64,000 nt of DNA from Termitomyces sp. T153. Taxonomy: Eukaryota > Basidiomycota > Agaricomycetes > Agaricales > Lyophyllaceae. Position numbers and translations under genes: made by a program. Below the pieces are notes generated by a model. It saw nothing but the letters and a program-made list of their open reading frames with translations. It made no database searches and was not told where the DNA came from. Position 1 is the first letter of the stretch; each line of letters starts with the position of its first letter. The DNA lies in NCBI GenBank assembly GCA_018296165.2, contig JACKQL020000052.1:186001-250000 (forward strand), written 5' to 3'. This document shows positions 45,187 to 55,844 of this stretch, one piece after another.

Positions 45187-47640
45187 TGTTATAGTGGTTT
45201 TGACATTGCTAAGAGTGTTGACCATACTTCAAGTTAATATATCAAAGAGGCATCTAAGGAGAATATTGTAGGCAGGAGACTATAAAACATAAATCTGGAG
45301 ATAAACTGTGATATTGCCAATAGTGCAGGGTACATTACAAGCAAGTCCTAGCAATCTATCCATAGTGCCATTAGCACTCTGCATATTCAAAATGATGTTG
45401 GGGTTGTAGAATAGCACCAAGTCACTAGCAATTTCTGTGGACATCAAGATTATCTGGAAACTACTCTCATGAATGCATTCCACTTCCTCTTTGTTGTTGA
45501 TTAGCATCATGACAGAATGAAGTGACTGAGAATCCTTAGCGACAGTGAGCACCACAGGCTCTTCTCCACAGGGTAGCAAATCAATGTAGGCTTCAATGGG
45601 GTCAACAGATGCAAGGGGTGCCTTGTCCAAGGTAAGTCCATTAGCAGTATTGGCATTGGATCCAAGCAAAAACTGGGGTTCTTCAATAGCAAAAGTTGGC
45701 AAAATATCTTTGAAAATGTTGCTGGGGTCCTGTACTGTGTTAGCACTAGTGCCTATAAGTTGTTTGAGTGTAACTGCTGATCTAAATTGATTTCTGATAT
45801 CCTAGGATACTTAGCAAAGTTTGCCAACCAATACTGTAACCTTGGTGCTTAAAACTCATTTAAAGACTGACTTGGACTGCTCGATGTCATAAATGGGTGG
45901 CATAGTGGCATAGTTTGATATGCACCATTGTTAGACCTGTTAGGGGCAGTGAAATTCTTATTAGTGGGTGGGACATAGCAACCAGGGATGCCAGAAAATG
46001 GGTGGATGGGAGGCTGAGTAATGGGTTTCTTAGCAATGGGCAGCTGTTTATTGGCAATGATTCATTCAGGTGCTTTGCCTTTGTCTGCAGGCTTAGCAGC
46101 AGGAGTTGGAGTAGAATCAGAAGAGGATGAATTTGTTGGGGTGTTACTAGTTGAGGGTGCTGCCTTAGGGGTATTGTTTGCTTGTCAATATGCTGCATGG
46201 CAAACCTGTATACCATCAAATTTTTTGCTAAGTTGCCTGAGTGCAAAGAGTTCATGTTCCAAAGCCTTGATTTGTTCTTCCTTGCTTAACACTCAGCCCA
46301 TAGTGACATCCTGTTGCATCACCTTGTGGATTAGCAACTGCTGCATAGCAACTTGGTCTGGGTCTGGATTAGCATTGGAAGAGAGTCTGCTGGTAATGAT
46401 CTGTCCTGGGTTCAGCCTGTGCCATTTCTTGATGCATTCCATATATAGCTGTTTGCCAAAATAATTGGGGATCATAGTGCCCAATGGTAAAATGATCTTT
46501 CCTTCAGCATTGTGACAGATCCTACTCTGTTGAATCATTTGCTCCAATTTCATGCAAGTTCCTCAGACCATGGTGTGACCTGTTTTGCCACAAAAGTGGC
46601 AAGTACTATTGGCAAACTGTTGGTGAGGTTGGGTGTTACCGCTGGTTAAGAGGGCTTCCAGACATTCCAAGGCACTGACAATTGCTGTAGTTGTCACTAA
46701 TTCCAAAGTTTCCTACTTAGGCATAGGCAATGGGGTAACCAGTGCATTAGCAATGAGCGATGACAAAGAAATACCACTGGTGCCATTGCTGGTATTAGTC
46801 ATTAAGGTGTCCATTTCCTTCAAAACCCACTTAGTGCCTTTGAATACTTGGTCAACATCATAAGGGTCCTCAGAATGGTAGTTAGGAAGAGTAATTTCGA
46901 GATGGCAAATGATTTTGGACTAAAGTGATGTAGGGATACCTTGTTAGAATAAGCAATGTTCCTTGTTATGATAGAGTTTGCTATTAGTAAGCAACTATCT
47001 AGCAATATGTTGGAAATCCCAGTAGTAGTCAGAGAACCTGCCCAAAGTCACTAAGCTGCTGTTAAAAGTTTGATTGACAAGTCGTTCCAAGTTGCTAAGG
47101 TTATAACAAGCACTGGTGTCAGCACCAGAGTACAACCTAAGCACTGCCACCTTCCATTCTTGGTAAGTGTAAGGTTGGGGAGCGTTATTACCAATAACAA
47201 TGTTGTTGCCAAATTCAAGTAAGCCAAGCCAGGTTTCTGCCATGTCATAAGAGACATATTAAAATGCATACTCCTTCTTCTGAGTGTTGTCAGCAATGCT
47301 ACAGTCAGCAAAGAGGTATTCCAGTTCTTTAAAATACTGGGGGAGTTCTCTGGGGTGACTCTCATCCCATTTAGGCACAGTAGTATCATTGTGCAGCAGC
47401 ATTCTAGCACACCAAGTGGCAGGGTTGTTGTTCATGTTAGTGATTGTCGGAATTGGCAAAGGAGGGGGGTTAATTGGCAATGAAGGGATAGATTGGGCTT
47501 CTGGGAAGAAGATAGAGTCAGTAGGAGTCGAAGGAGAAAGGGGTGCATCAAGGAAGCTTTCGATAAGGCACCTGGAAAATCAGCAAGAATTTTGCTAACA
47601 TCATGAAGGTTTCTGGCAGTTTCAAGTTCTTTGGCAAGAG
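45187..47640 (-). pseudogene. A2 gag-protease remnant
   Basis: Matches A1 gag over most of its length: NMNNNPATWCARMLLHND, PQYFKELEYLFADCSIADNT, TCHFCGK and the protease region VECIHESSFQIILMS, where the catalytic Asp of DSG has become Glu and Gly has become Ser. Several frame breaks. The conserved stretch upstream of the first ATG is also present (about 47500-47640). Confidence 0.8.
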
Positions 47641-47789
47641 GTCAAGGATGGGTTGCTGGCAAAGAGCACTGAGGGGTCAAAAAGGAAGACTGGGGTAATT
47701 TGATAAGGTTTTTCAAGTGATGTTTCACTTGAGCTCTGGTTTCTAATGGAATGGTTAACTTCAAATCACCCTTGCAGTGGGCTCCAAAA

Positions 47790-48508
47790 TGATGTGTTCC
47801 TATGCCACCTAGTGCCATGCAGGAAACTTAAAAAGAGAGAACCTAACACAAGTCACTAGATAGGGTAGCTGGCAGTAGGAAGTTAATAGTAGAGGGCAAG
47901 TCAGTAACTGTCCTAGAGAACAAGAGCAAGTGCTGTGTTATAAGAATAGACAATTTAGTTTGAGGGGGATCTATTTGATTTGGTTGTGAAGTGTCTATTT
48001 ATAGGCAGTATTTATATGGTTTCAAAGTATAGTATGGGAAAGTAAGCAAATAGTTGCCACTAGCAGCAGTGTCTGTCAACATGTTTATAGTCCATACAAA
48101 GCATCAGTCTGTAACTAAGTGAACAACTATAAGTGAAGTTTCTGACATGTAGACACCATTCAAGTATGTTGGTCAACTCAACAAGGGGAATGATAGCAAA
48201 AAGGTATGCATCTGGCAATATGTCCATATATAGTGAGATAACACCATTTTGTTGCCAGAGTCACTAGGATTGCTAAAGTTGCTAAGAAAGGTCATGGCCT
48301 TATAGCTCTAGACCCAAGGTCCAGGCTCCACATGATATTCCTCATAATCAATAAGCCTTGTGGTCGCTAAGGTCCTGTGCTAAAGCTATATTGGTCCAGA
48401 CCTTGGGCTAGGCCCTGCATGCTGAATGTTATGACTTGTACCAAATAGTCAGCTGCCGCTAAGTCCAAAATGCCAAAAATAGTGCTCAGTGACAACTGGG
48501 TCTTATCA
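47790..48508 (-). repeat. A2 5' LTR, internally deleted
   Basis: 719 bp, same termini as the left LTR of A2, but lacking roughly 0.35 kb after AGAGCAAGTGCTG. Followed by the GCAA target duplication. Confidence 0.85.
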
Positions 48509-48950
48509 GCAAAATTGTTACTGACAATAGGCCTTCAATTCTGAAGGCAGTCACTTACTTAGTGAAGAAGTACAACTTGCACCATATTTGGATCTCTAGA
48601 TACAATAAGCATGCTAATAGAATAGTCAAGCAACCCCACTTCAATGTTTGCCAAACTGGTGACATATAACAAGAAAATGAAGCCTTGTTACCTAGGCCCA
48701 CTGGTGGTAATCTCTTGTAACTGTGGAGGCACTTACATTCTTTGCAAACTAGATGGTTCAGTACTGCATCACTCTGTAGCTGCCTTTTGACTGGTTCCTT
48801 ACTTTGCTAGAGAACACATAGCAGTGCCTAGCAATGCTTTTGACATTGACACCTCATGACTTAGAGAACTCAAACAAACCAACTTTGTAGACAACAATGA
48901 TACTGGCAATGCTGCCAGTGAAGAAGAAAACTAAAACATACCTTTTGCTA
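48509..48950 (+). pseudogene. A3 pol 3' remnant
   Basis: Integrase residues around TDNG (here TDNRPSIL), the NKHANRIVKQ stretch in place of NKRANGIVER, then a jump over about 0.4 kb to YNKKMKPCYLGPLVVIS and the C-terminus DTGNAASEEEN. The catalytic Glu codon is lost. Confidence 0.75.
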
Positions 48951-49403
48951 AGCCCTAACAACTTTTCTTGATTCTGCCTAGTTTCTTACTGTTCTTGTCC
49001 TTACTATCCAGAAAAACTGTGAAAAATACCTTACAAAAATATTAAGTCCTTTCATTCTTGCTACTCTTTCTTTGTATTACCTTTATTTAAGAAGCCTTTT
49101 ACAGACACTCTACTTTACTATTCTCTTGTTTTCAATGCTGCACTTGGCCACTCTGTTGCTAGCACTTGGCATGCCTCTAGAGGTATTTTGCCATGATGAC
49201 TTACTGAGTATTTTCCTCCAAGCGTCACTAGCATCAAGTGACAGTCACTAGTGTGTACTGCCCCATTGATTTTGATTGTCTTTGCTTTCTCTCAATTTCT
49301 AAATCATTGGAAGTACTATACATTTTGGGGCCCCTTAAGAGGGCTAGTCTGTGTCCATACTACAAAAAGTCTAAAAAATTTTATATACAGGAGGCAATGG
49401 TTG

Positions 49404-51413
49404 CTAGGCATTGAGGTTGACATTGTCATCAGGAACTTCCACCAAATCCTCCTCTTTCCAATCTCCCTTTCTAACATTGTTCTCCTCCTGCTAGGCTAGG
49501 AAGGCCTGACAGTCATGCCAATATCCTGCTAATGTTGCCAAGGTTCACTTGGTGACAGCATACCATGTCCTTGCTGCTACCAACTCCTCTCTTGCTACCT
49601 CCAGCTCCATCATTCTACCCCTGCTACTCTCTCATTAAAGTCCAATAGTGATGCTGCTGGCATTAGTGGTGTCAGCCAAGCCAGATCCTCACCCAGCCAC
49701 TCCAGTTTGTCATTGCCAACCTGCCGCAGTGGCATGTCACTCCAGGTCCCCTAGCAAAGTCATTAATGAACAAGAAGATAGCAAAAGGTGAAACTTACTC
49801 ATTGTCAGACTTTGACCTCCTTGGCCCCTTTGTCCTCCTCTTTGTCCTCCTTGATGGCAACTGAAGCAGCCTCAAACTCCTCCTTGCCCTTGACCTCCAT
49901 ATCACTTGCTTCCTGCTCTATCTCAGCAACTATCACTAAGGGAGTCATCTCCCTCATCTCCACATCCTTCTTGCCCTCCTCACTAGCAACCATCCATGAT
50001 CACTTAGCGCTAGTAACCAAAGCAGGACTTGCTGGTCATTTTTGTGCCAGAGGCACATTGTTGTCACTGCCATTGTTGCCATCATCCTCGTCACTCTCCA
50101 CCACCTCCCTGCTCTTCACTCTAGCAACCCTGCTACCTCCAATGGCTGCCTCCTCCTGCAATGTCAGCAAGTTAAAGCTAGAATGCTTGATCTTGATGGG
50201 CTCCCCTCTTCTTGCTAGCTTCCTCTATTGCTCCACAAAAGCCCTCACATTCCTTACTGATGCCACCTTTGCCGCTATCTTCTTAGTGAACTTGCTGCCT
50301 GTGCTCCTCAACAATTGTCCACTGTGCAAACAGCTCTTTCTGGTGCTGTTGCAACAATAGCAGGGCTGGACCCCCATTGGGTACCAGCAGCCCTCTGGGT
50401 CATTGTTGGCCCAGCAGTTGTTGCACTAAGAAGGAGTTAGCAACTACAAAAGAAACCATTGCTAAGTGCTTACTACTCCCTGCATATGATTGAACTCCTG
50501 TCACTTCTCTAGCAACACTGTCACCTTCCCTTTAGCCCTCTTCAGCACCACCCCAGCCCCCAACCCAGTATCCACCATGGTCAAGGCCTTTTGCCAGCAA
50601 AGAAGTGCTACCAAGCACTTGTCAGAAAATGTTTCTTCAATTTGTTCCTGCAAGAAACATTAGCAATTGCCACCAAGGATTAGCAAAAAGAAGAAGACTT
50701 ACTTTGATATCATTATCATCCTTGTCTTGAGCCTTGCCCTCTCCCTTCCCCTTCCCTTTGCTCCTTGGGGTTGTTGCCAATCTTGGTGATATCACCAAAC
50801 CCCTAGCAATGCTGCCAGCCACAGCCTTGGGAGTTGAGGGGCCCTCCTGTTGAATGTCCCCACAATTTGCCCTCTCCTCACCCCCATGGCCCTCACTCCA
50901 TTCCTTCCCCCTCACCACTACTAATGCACCTACCGGGTGCTAAAAGAAAAACTGATCATTGGGTGATAAATCTTCAAAAAGCTGACATACCTTAGCAGTG
51001 TTGCTAGCACTAGTGACTGCCAGGGCACTTACCATCATTCCCGCTATGAGGTTGTCCATCAGAAACTCCAAGGAGGAATTGACTGGAGCCTAGTGATTCC
51101 ATTAGAACTGTTACTAAGAGAAAGAAAAGAAGAAAGAACTTACAAAGTGTGAGTCAAATGAGCAAACCCATTCTTTCCCCTTGTACTACTCATATAGTTG
51201 GTGACACTCCCTCTTGACATTTGCCAACTCTGGCCACTCAACCCCACTCTCCATGGTCTTAAACCACTGAAGCTAGGTCTGGAAAATGGTGGTAACTGCC
51301 AAGCAAGGATTCTTTGCCAGCGATGCATGGGCCATGGAGAGCAGATGGTTGACCCGATTGAGAAAGGTGTGGGCCATCGTAATTTTCTCTAGTTGAGAGG
51401 CAAGGTCAGATAT
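49404..51413 (-). pseudogene. A3 copy of the antisense gene
   Basis: Same exon order as A1. The start codon is changed to ATA (51411-51413). The cysteine exon begins at 50425 and reads CNNCW, then EGCWYP, then PCYCCNSTRKSCLHS, so all six cysteines of the C-x2-C-x8-C-x8-C-x2-C-x6-C pattern are present. The stop position matches A1. Broken by stops elsewhere. Confidence 0.78.
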
Positions 51414-51586
51414 AGCAATAAAATAGAGATGGAAGCAAAGATAAGATGGGAGAAAAGAGGGGTGATGAAGTTCAAGCAAAACTGCCAGCTCTTTTATTCC
51501 AATCCCTCTGGGTGCACGGACCAAGTGACTGAACACATGACTTTGGAGTTGCTTGAGGGCAGTCAAGATTTCAGTATAGGGGAGGA

Positions 51587-52675
51587 TGATAAGACCCAGT
51601 TGTTGCTGAGCACCATTTTTGGCATTTTGGACTTAGTAGCAGCTGACTATTTTTAATTTGGCACAATTTATGACATTCAGCATGCAGGGCCTAGCCCAAG
51701 GTCTGGACCAATGTAGCCTTAGCACAGGACTTTAGCAACCATGAGACTTATCAATCACAAGGAATATCTCATGGAGCCTGGACCTTGGGTCTAGAATTGT
51801 AAGGCTAAGATCTTTCTTAGCAACTTTAGCAATCCTAGCAACTCTGGTGACAAAACAGCTTTCTCTTACCATATATGGACATATTGCCAGACATGTACCT
51901 TTTGCTATCATTCCCCTTGTCGAGTTGACCAACATACTTGAATGGCATCTACACTTCAGAGACTTCACTTATAGTTTTTCACTTAGTTATAGACTGACAC
52001 CTTGTATGGACCATAAACACATTGACAGATGCCATCACTAGTGGCAACTAATTTGCTTACTTTCCCATACTATACTTTGGAACCATATAAATACTGCCTG
52101 TACATAGACACTTCATCATCAAATTGAATAGATCCCCCTTGAACTGAATCTGTCTATCTCTGAGCTTACCAGCTTTAAATTTCACTTTGCTTCTATCTTC
52201 ACTCTATTGCTTTACCTGCCATTGGCTTCAACTTAGTAACAAGTCTTATCAACTTCAACTTCAACCTAGTGTGGTGCCAACTACAGGTGCCCTTCATGTT
52301 ATCTCGACTTAGTGATGCTAGTGACTGTGGCTAGTGACTAGTTTATGTTCATCCCCCTGATTCCATCTCCCTATTACTGTTTCCCTCTTTCTATTACATT
52401 CCCTCACTCCCCTACCACTGTTTAGAGTTTGCTCTTGTCTTAGCAATGTTCTCTGCCTTTACCCATTCCACTTTCTGTCACTAGTAACTTAAGCTACCAA
52501 TAGTGCCTCCTTTGAACTTCACCTTATAACACAGCACTTGCTCTTGTTCTCTGGGACAGTTACTGACTTGCCCTCTACTGTTAACTTCCTACTGCCAGCT
52601 ACTCTATCTAGTGACTAGTGTTGGGTCCTCTTTTTAGGTTTTCTGCATGGCACTAGGTGGCATAGGAGCACATCA
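51587..52675 (+). repeat. A3 3' LTR
   Basis: 1089 bp, starts TGATAAGACCC, ends GCACATCA; preceded by the purine run GGGGAGGA. CpG-poor. Followed directly by family B gag sequence. Confidence 0.85.
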
Positions 52676-53601
52676 ATGAGCAGAGAGGGCCAGTGTGTGA
52701 GTGGCAGGTTGGTCAAACAGTCCCCCCACAGGGTTTAGACTTCTCAAGATGTTGGATGCCATGTTAAGCTCTTTTTGCTGGCAAGGAATGAGAGGTGGGG
52801 CTTTGCTTCATACTCTGATGGGTTCCTTGCATTGCACATGGAAGGAGTGGGAGGGATCCAGAGGGTCTTCAAATGGACAGGAGTTTGGGCTGGTGTGAAT
52901 TTCTTTGACCAGGGTGTGGAGCTTATTTTGTACATTTGTGTTGATTCCCAGAGTGCCTTGCATGGTTTCAGAGAGGTTTCCTTGCAGGTAACATTTGTGA
53001 AAGTTGAGGAGCTGATCTGCACAAAGCTCCAGAGTTGCAGGAGTGTTGGGGTAGCCTAAGTTGATGAGGAGAGTGTGAGTGCATCTTACAAACTCTGCAG
53101 GAGAGAGGCAGAGGAAGCAGAGGACTTTGTCACACTGTTGAATATAGGCTTTGACCCTTTGCTATCTAGGGGAAGAGGGGATTTGAGTGGGAAATGGAAA
53201 TCAAGGAGGGGAATAATTATCTGGGTGCTCTGGAGGGGCTGGGGCTGCAGTGGGGACTGAGTACACATAGTAGTGGGCAGGGAGGAGGTAGGCAGAGTTG
53301 GGGAGTGCTGCAGAGAATCCTCCAGAGTATGTACAGGGGTAGTTGCCATCAGCAGGAAATGCTGGAGGGCAGCACCAGCCCAGAGGTATTCCCTGGCTGA
53401 TGGAGGGAGTGTAGAACACCTGGTTGGGGTCAGGGGTCCAATGGCAGGGAACATACTAATCCACAAGTGGGCCTAGGTAGAATGGGGCATATTGGTTTTC
53501 AGGGACCAGCCAACTATAGACATTGGTTAGATAGCTGGTGGGGTTGTATGCAGGGTTATACATAGACATTGAGAATGGGATAAGGGGGAGTCTTGATATT
53601 A
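52676..53601 (-). pseudogene. Family B gag remnant
   Basis: Minus-strand fragments (for example SSTFTNVTCKETSLKPCKAL, and a Pro/Thr/Ser/Gln-rich N-terminal part with YLWAGAALQHF at 53086-53466) lie between the A3 LTR and the B 5' LTR, where gag is expected. Similarity to gag is weak and frames are broken, so the call rests mainly on position. Confidence 0.5.
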
Positions 53602-54636
53602 TATCAGGTTCCACTGACTATGGGGGCTTAGCTACACTGGGTGAGTCCTTACTAGGTGGATGCAATGTCCTGTGCTTATAACCTAGCACTCCAGGGTTGG
53701 TGTAGACTAGAGGAACTTGTGAGGGGAAGTCAGGAGAAGCAGTCTGAGCAAGTCTGGAGTGGTCCAGAGAAGTCTAAGACCCAGTATATTAAATGTTGGG
53801 CTTGGGCAAGCATCAGGAATAAGTCCATAGGCATGCAAATAGACTGCAGAGCAAGCAGAGGCTTTGCAAATGATGGGAGTGGAGCTGGAGTTTGATGGGG
53901 AATTGATCAAGACTTGATGGGTTCTGGGGCCAAGCAAAGAGTGAGGTCCAGAGTTATTGTAAGAATGTTTGAAGGTCATAGCATGTGTGTGGAGTTTGTA
54001 CTGACATCAGAGATGAAAAGCACTTAGGGAAACAAAGGAAACAGAGACAATCAAGACAAGATGGAGGCAAGACAAGACAAGACTGAGAAAAGAAATAGAT
54101 TTAAGGCTAAAAATGGGAAATGGAGACAGAAAGAAACATGAGACACAAGTAACCAGTTAATGCAATATCAAGACTAAAGTACAAAGTGCTACTCTACAGG
54201 TTATATACTGACTACTGGAGAGCTCTAGGGGACAGTGGGTGTAGTGGCAGGGCTTGATGGAGCTGTGCAGAGTTAACAGGTATCAGTTGCAATTAGGGAG
54301 CAGGCTGCAGCAATATTCTGATGGGATCAGCTGGGGATGCAGGCCACTCCAGGTTCATTGTGATGCTCGAGAGTAGGTCAAGTGAACCAGGGTAGTGAGC
54401 CAGGGATGTACAACAGTGTCAGGAATAGTGGGGGAGGGTTCTAGAGGCTTAGAGGAAGCATCAACAGCTGCAGAGAAGGCATCAGAGTTGGCCAGAGGAA
54501 GAAGTGTCAGAGTTACTTGGGGTGGGCATGGAGGGTGTACAATGGTTGGGGGGTTTGGCGAGGCATTGGGGGAGTGACTCCAGGGAAGCAAGTGGGCTGG
54601 GAACAATGTCAGGGGTCCAGGGAGCAGGTCATGACA
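53602..54636 (-). repeat. Family B 5' LTR
   Basis: Begins TATCAGG (TGTCAGG decayed) and ends CATGACA, 1035 bp, clearly related to 19781-20718 (GCTACACTGGGTGAGTCC, CTTATAACCTAGCA, TCTGAGCAAGTCTGGAG). The two LTRs differ a lot, fitting an old element or two different copies. Confidence 0.75.
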
Positions 54637-54816
54637 AGAGCATTGTGCAGGAGAAGTAGCTTTCATGATGGTAGTTGAAGGTCAAGATTTGGTTCAACCA
54701 ACTTGAACCACTCCCAAATATAACCAAATATGGTCACATGACTCTGTTGATATTCTCACATGCAACTTACTTTTTATTTCTGACTAAAATAGGGATAAAC
54801 CTGTAAAATTAGAGAT

Positions 54817-55009
54817 GCTCAAAAAACTGTCCCAATGAGTGAATATTTCAAAATGGCCATTACCTCATCAGTTTTGATTTGAATTACATAAACTAAAATG
54901 CAATTTGCACTTATGATGCCATAGTATTTTACATGATTTAACCAGAATTTTAAATGCTTCGGATCCTTCATCTTTCAAAGGTATAAAACATTGGGACAGT
55001 TTTTTGAGC
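54817..55009. mobile_element. Candidate MITE with perfect 21-bp inverted repeats
   Basis: The left end (54817-54837, GCTCAAAAAACTGTCCC...) and right end (54989-55009) are exact reverse complements over 21 bp, with about 150 bp of AT-rich, non-coding sequence between. No clear target duplication was seen at these borders, so the true ends may lie slightly outside. Confidence 0.6.
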
Positions 55010-55182
55010 CACTGGATCCCCAAACATGTGCAAACTAACTCAGATCCAATCTCTTGATTATTTCAGCAGATGCCACATCCCTCCTCTTCTTCCAACCTTT
55101 CACTGTCCTTGAGGTCTCCGATCCCAGTGGGCAGATGTCCAATTCCTCCACCAACTCCAATACCTCCTTTTTCTTTGAGTCT

Positions 55183-55366
55183 CAACATTGAATTGAATAT
55201 CAAAGACCTAACTAAATGAAGTGAAGTTGGGTCTGGGCCTCAAGCCTCAACTTTGAATTGAGTATCAAAGACCTAACCAAACAAAGTGAGGTCTGGGTCT
55301 CAACATTCAACATTGAATTGAATATTGAAAACCTAACCAAACAAAGTGAGGCTGGGGTCCAGGACT
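55183..55366. repeat. Three degenerate tandem units of about 60-65 bp
   Basis: Units starting CAAC(A/T)TTGAATTGA at 55183, 55248 and 55308, each followed by AAA(G/A)ACCTAAC and AAGTGAGGT-like sequence. Confidence 0.7.
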
Positions 55367-55844
55367 TAGCAAGAGCTAGAGGCCCATGCCAAAGGCATGG
55401 AGTGTAGCTTGTTCTTCCTAGAAGGGTGCATTTTTTTTGCATATGGGAATTGAATACTATTAAAGGATTTCTACATGAGAGAAGCCATTCTCTCAGGATT
55501 AGTACCACAGAAGTATGTGTACTGGTCATAAGCAGCTTTTAAGAACTGGGGACTGGCACTTGCTGCCCATCTGAGCTCCTGAGGCAACGTTGCAGAAGTA
55601 ACCATAAAAATTTTGGTTCAAGCAATGTAGACCCCTATGTGGAGCGATAGATGAACTGTAGCTGCTTGATTCAGAAAGATAGAGCTTCTGGGTAAAGAAA
55701 AACCTCAACATGAGCCATCATTTTTTCCATACTTACTTAGATAATGTTGATGTAATACGGAACTCGGGAGTCTCGTCCAAGCCCTCGGTCCACCTTTTTC
55801 TTGTCCTTCAGTACACATTGACCTATCTTCTCCCCATTAGCGTA

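Larger units (their letters stand above)
36487..48508 (-). mobile_element. Family A element A2, reverse orientation, decayed, inserted in A3
   Basis: 5' LTR 47790-48508 (right), gag 47640-45130, pol 45186-40190, antisense gene (+) 37738-39751, 3' LTR 36487-37564 (left). Target duplication GCAA at 36483-36486 and 48509-48512, corresponding to GCGA in A1. The 5' LTR is shortened to 719 bp by an internal deletion. Heavy CpG to TpG/CpA change turns many Arg codons into Cys or Gln codons; several stops are present. Interrupted by solo LTR A4 at 43777-44906. Confidence 0.88.
36414..52675 (+). mobile_element. Family A element A3, 5'-truncated, split by A2
   Basis: The left piece, 36414-36486, matches A1 integrase (about 28155-28200) up to the target GC(G/A)A. 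The right piece starts at 48509 and continues integrase with a repeat of GCAA, then the pol end, the gap, the antisense gene remnant and the 3' LTR 51587-52675. Everything upstream of mid-integrase is missing, and pol has a further internal deletion of about 0.4 kb. CpG-depleted. Confidence 0.8.
19781..54636 (-). mobile_element. Family B: old chromodomain Ty3/Gypsy LTR element (outer host of the nest)
   Basis: Coding strand is minus: 5' LTR 53602-54636, gag remnant 52676-53601, pol remnant 33980-36161, an antisense (+) gene in 20788-21541 plus 32682-33762, polypurine tract next to 20718, and 3' LTR 19781-20718. It is interrupted by A1 (21542-32681) and by the block 36162-52675 (a rearranged B-LTR piece and A3/A2/A4). 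The RT catalytic core is missing. The sequence is CpG-poor, with stops and frameshifts throughout. The outer flanks do not show a matching target duplication, so the two ends may come from two B copies joined by recombination or deletion. Confidence 0.7.
54637..55844. other. Right border of the transposon island
   Basis: No gene recognised before the thiolase start. Contains a short inverted-repeat element (54817-55009), a degenerate tandem repeat (55183-55366) and AT-rich sequence. Confidence 0.5.

Noticed and set aside
36250..52675. Other long frames in A2/A3 such as 46021-46464 and 49788-50360
   Set aside because: They are antisense shadows of gag or of the antisense gene remnants.
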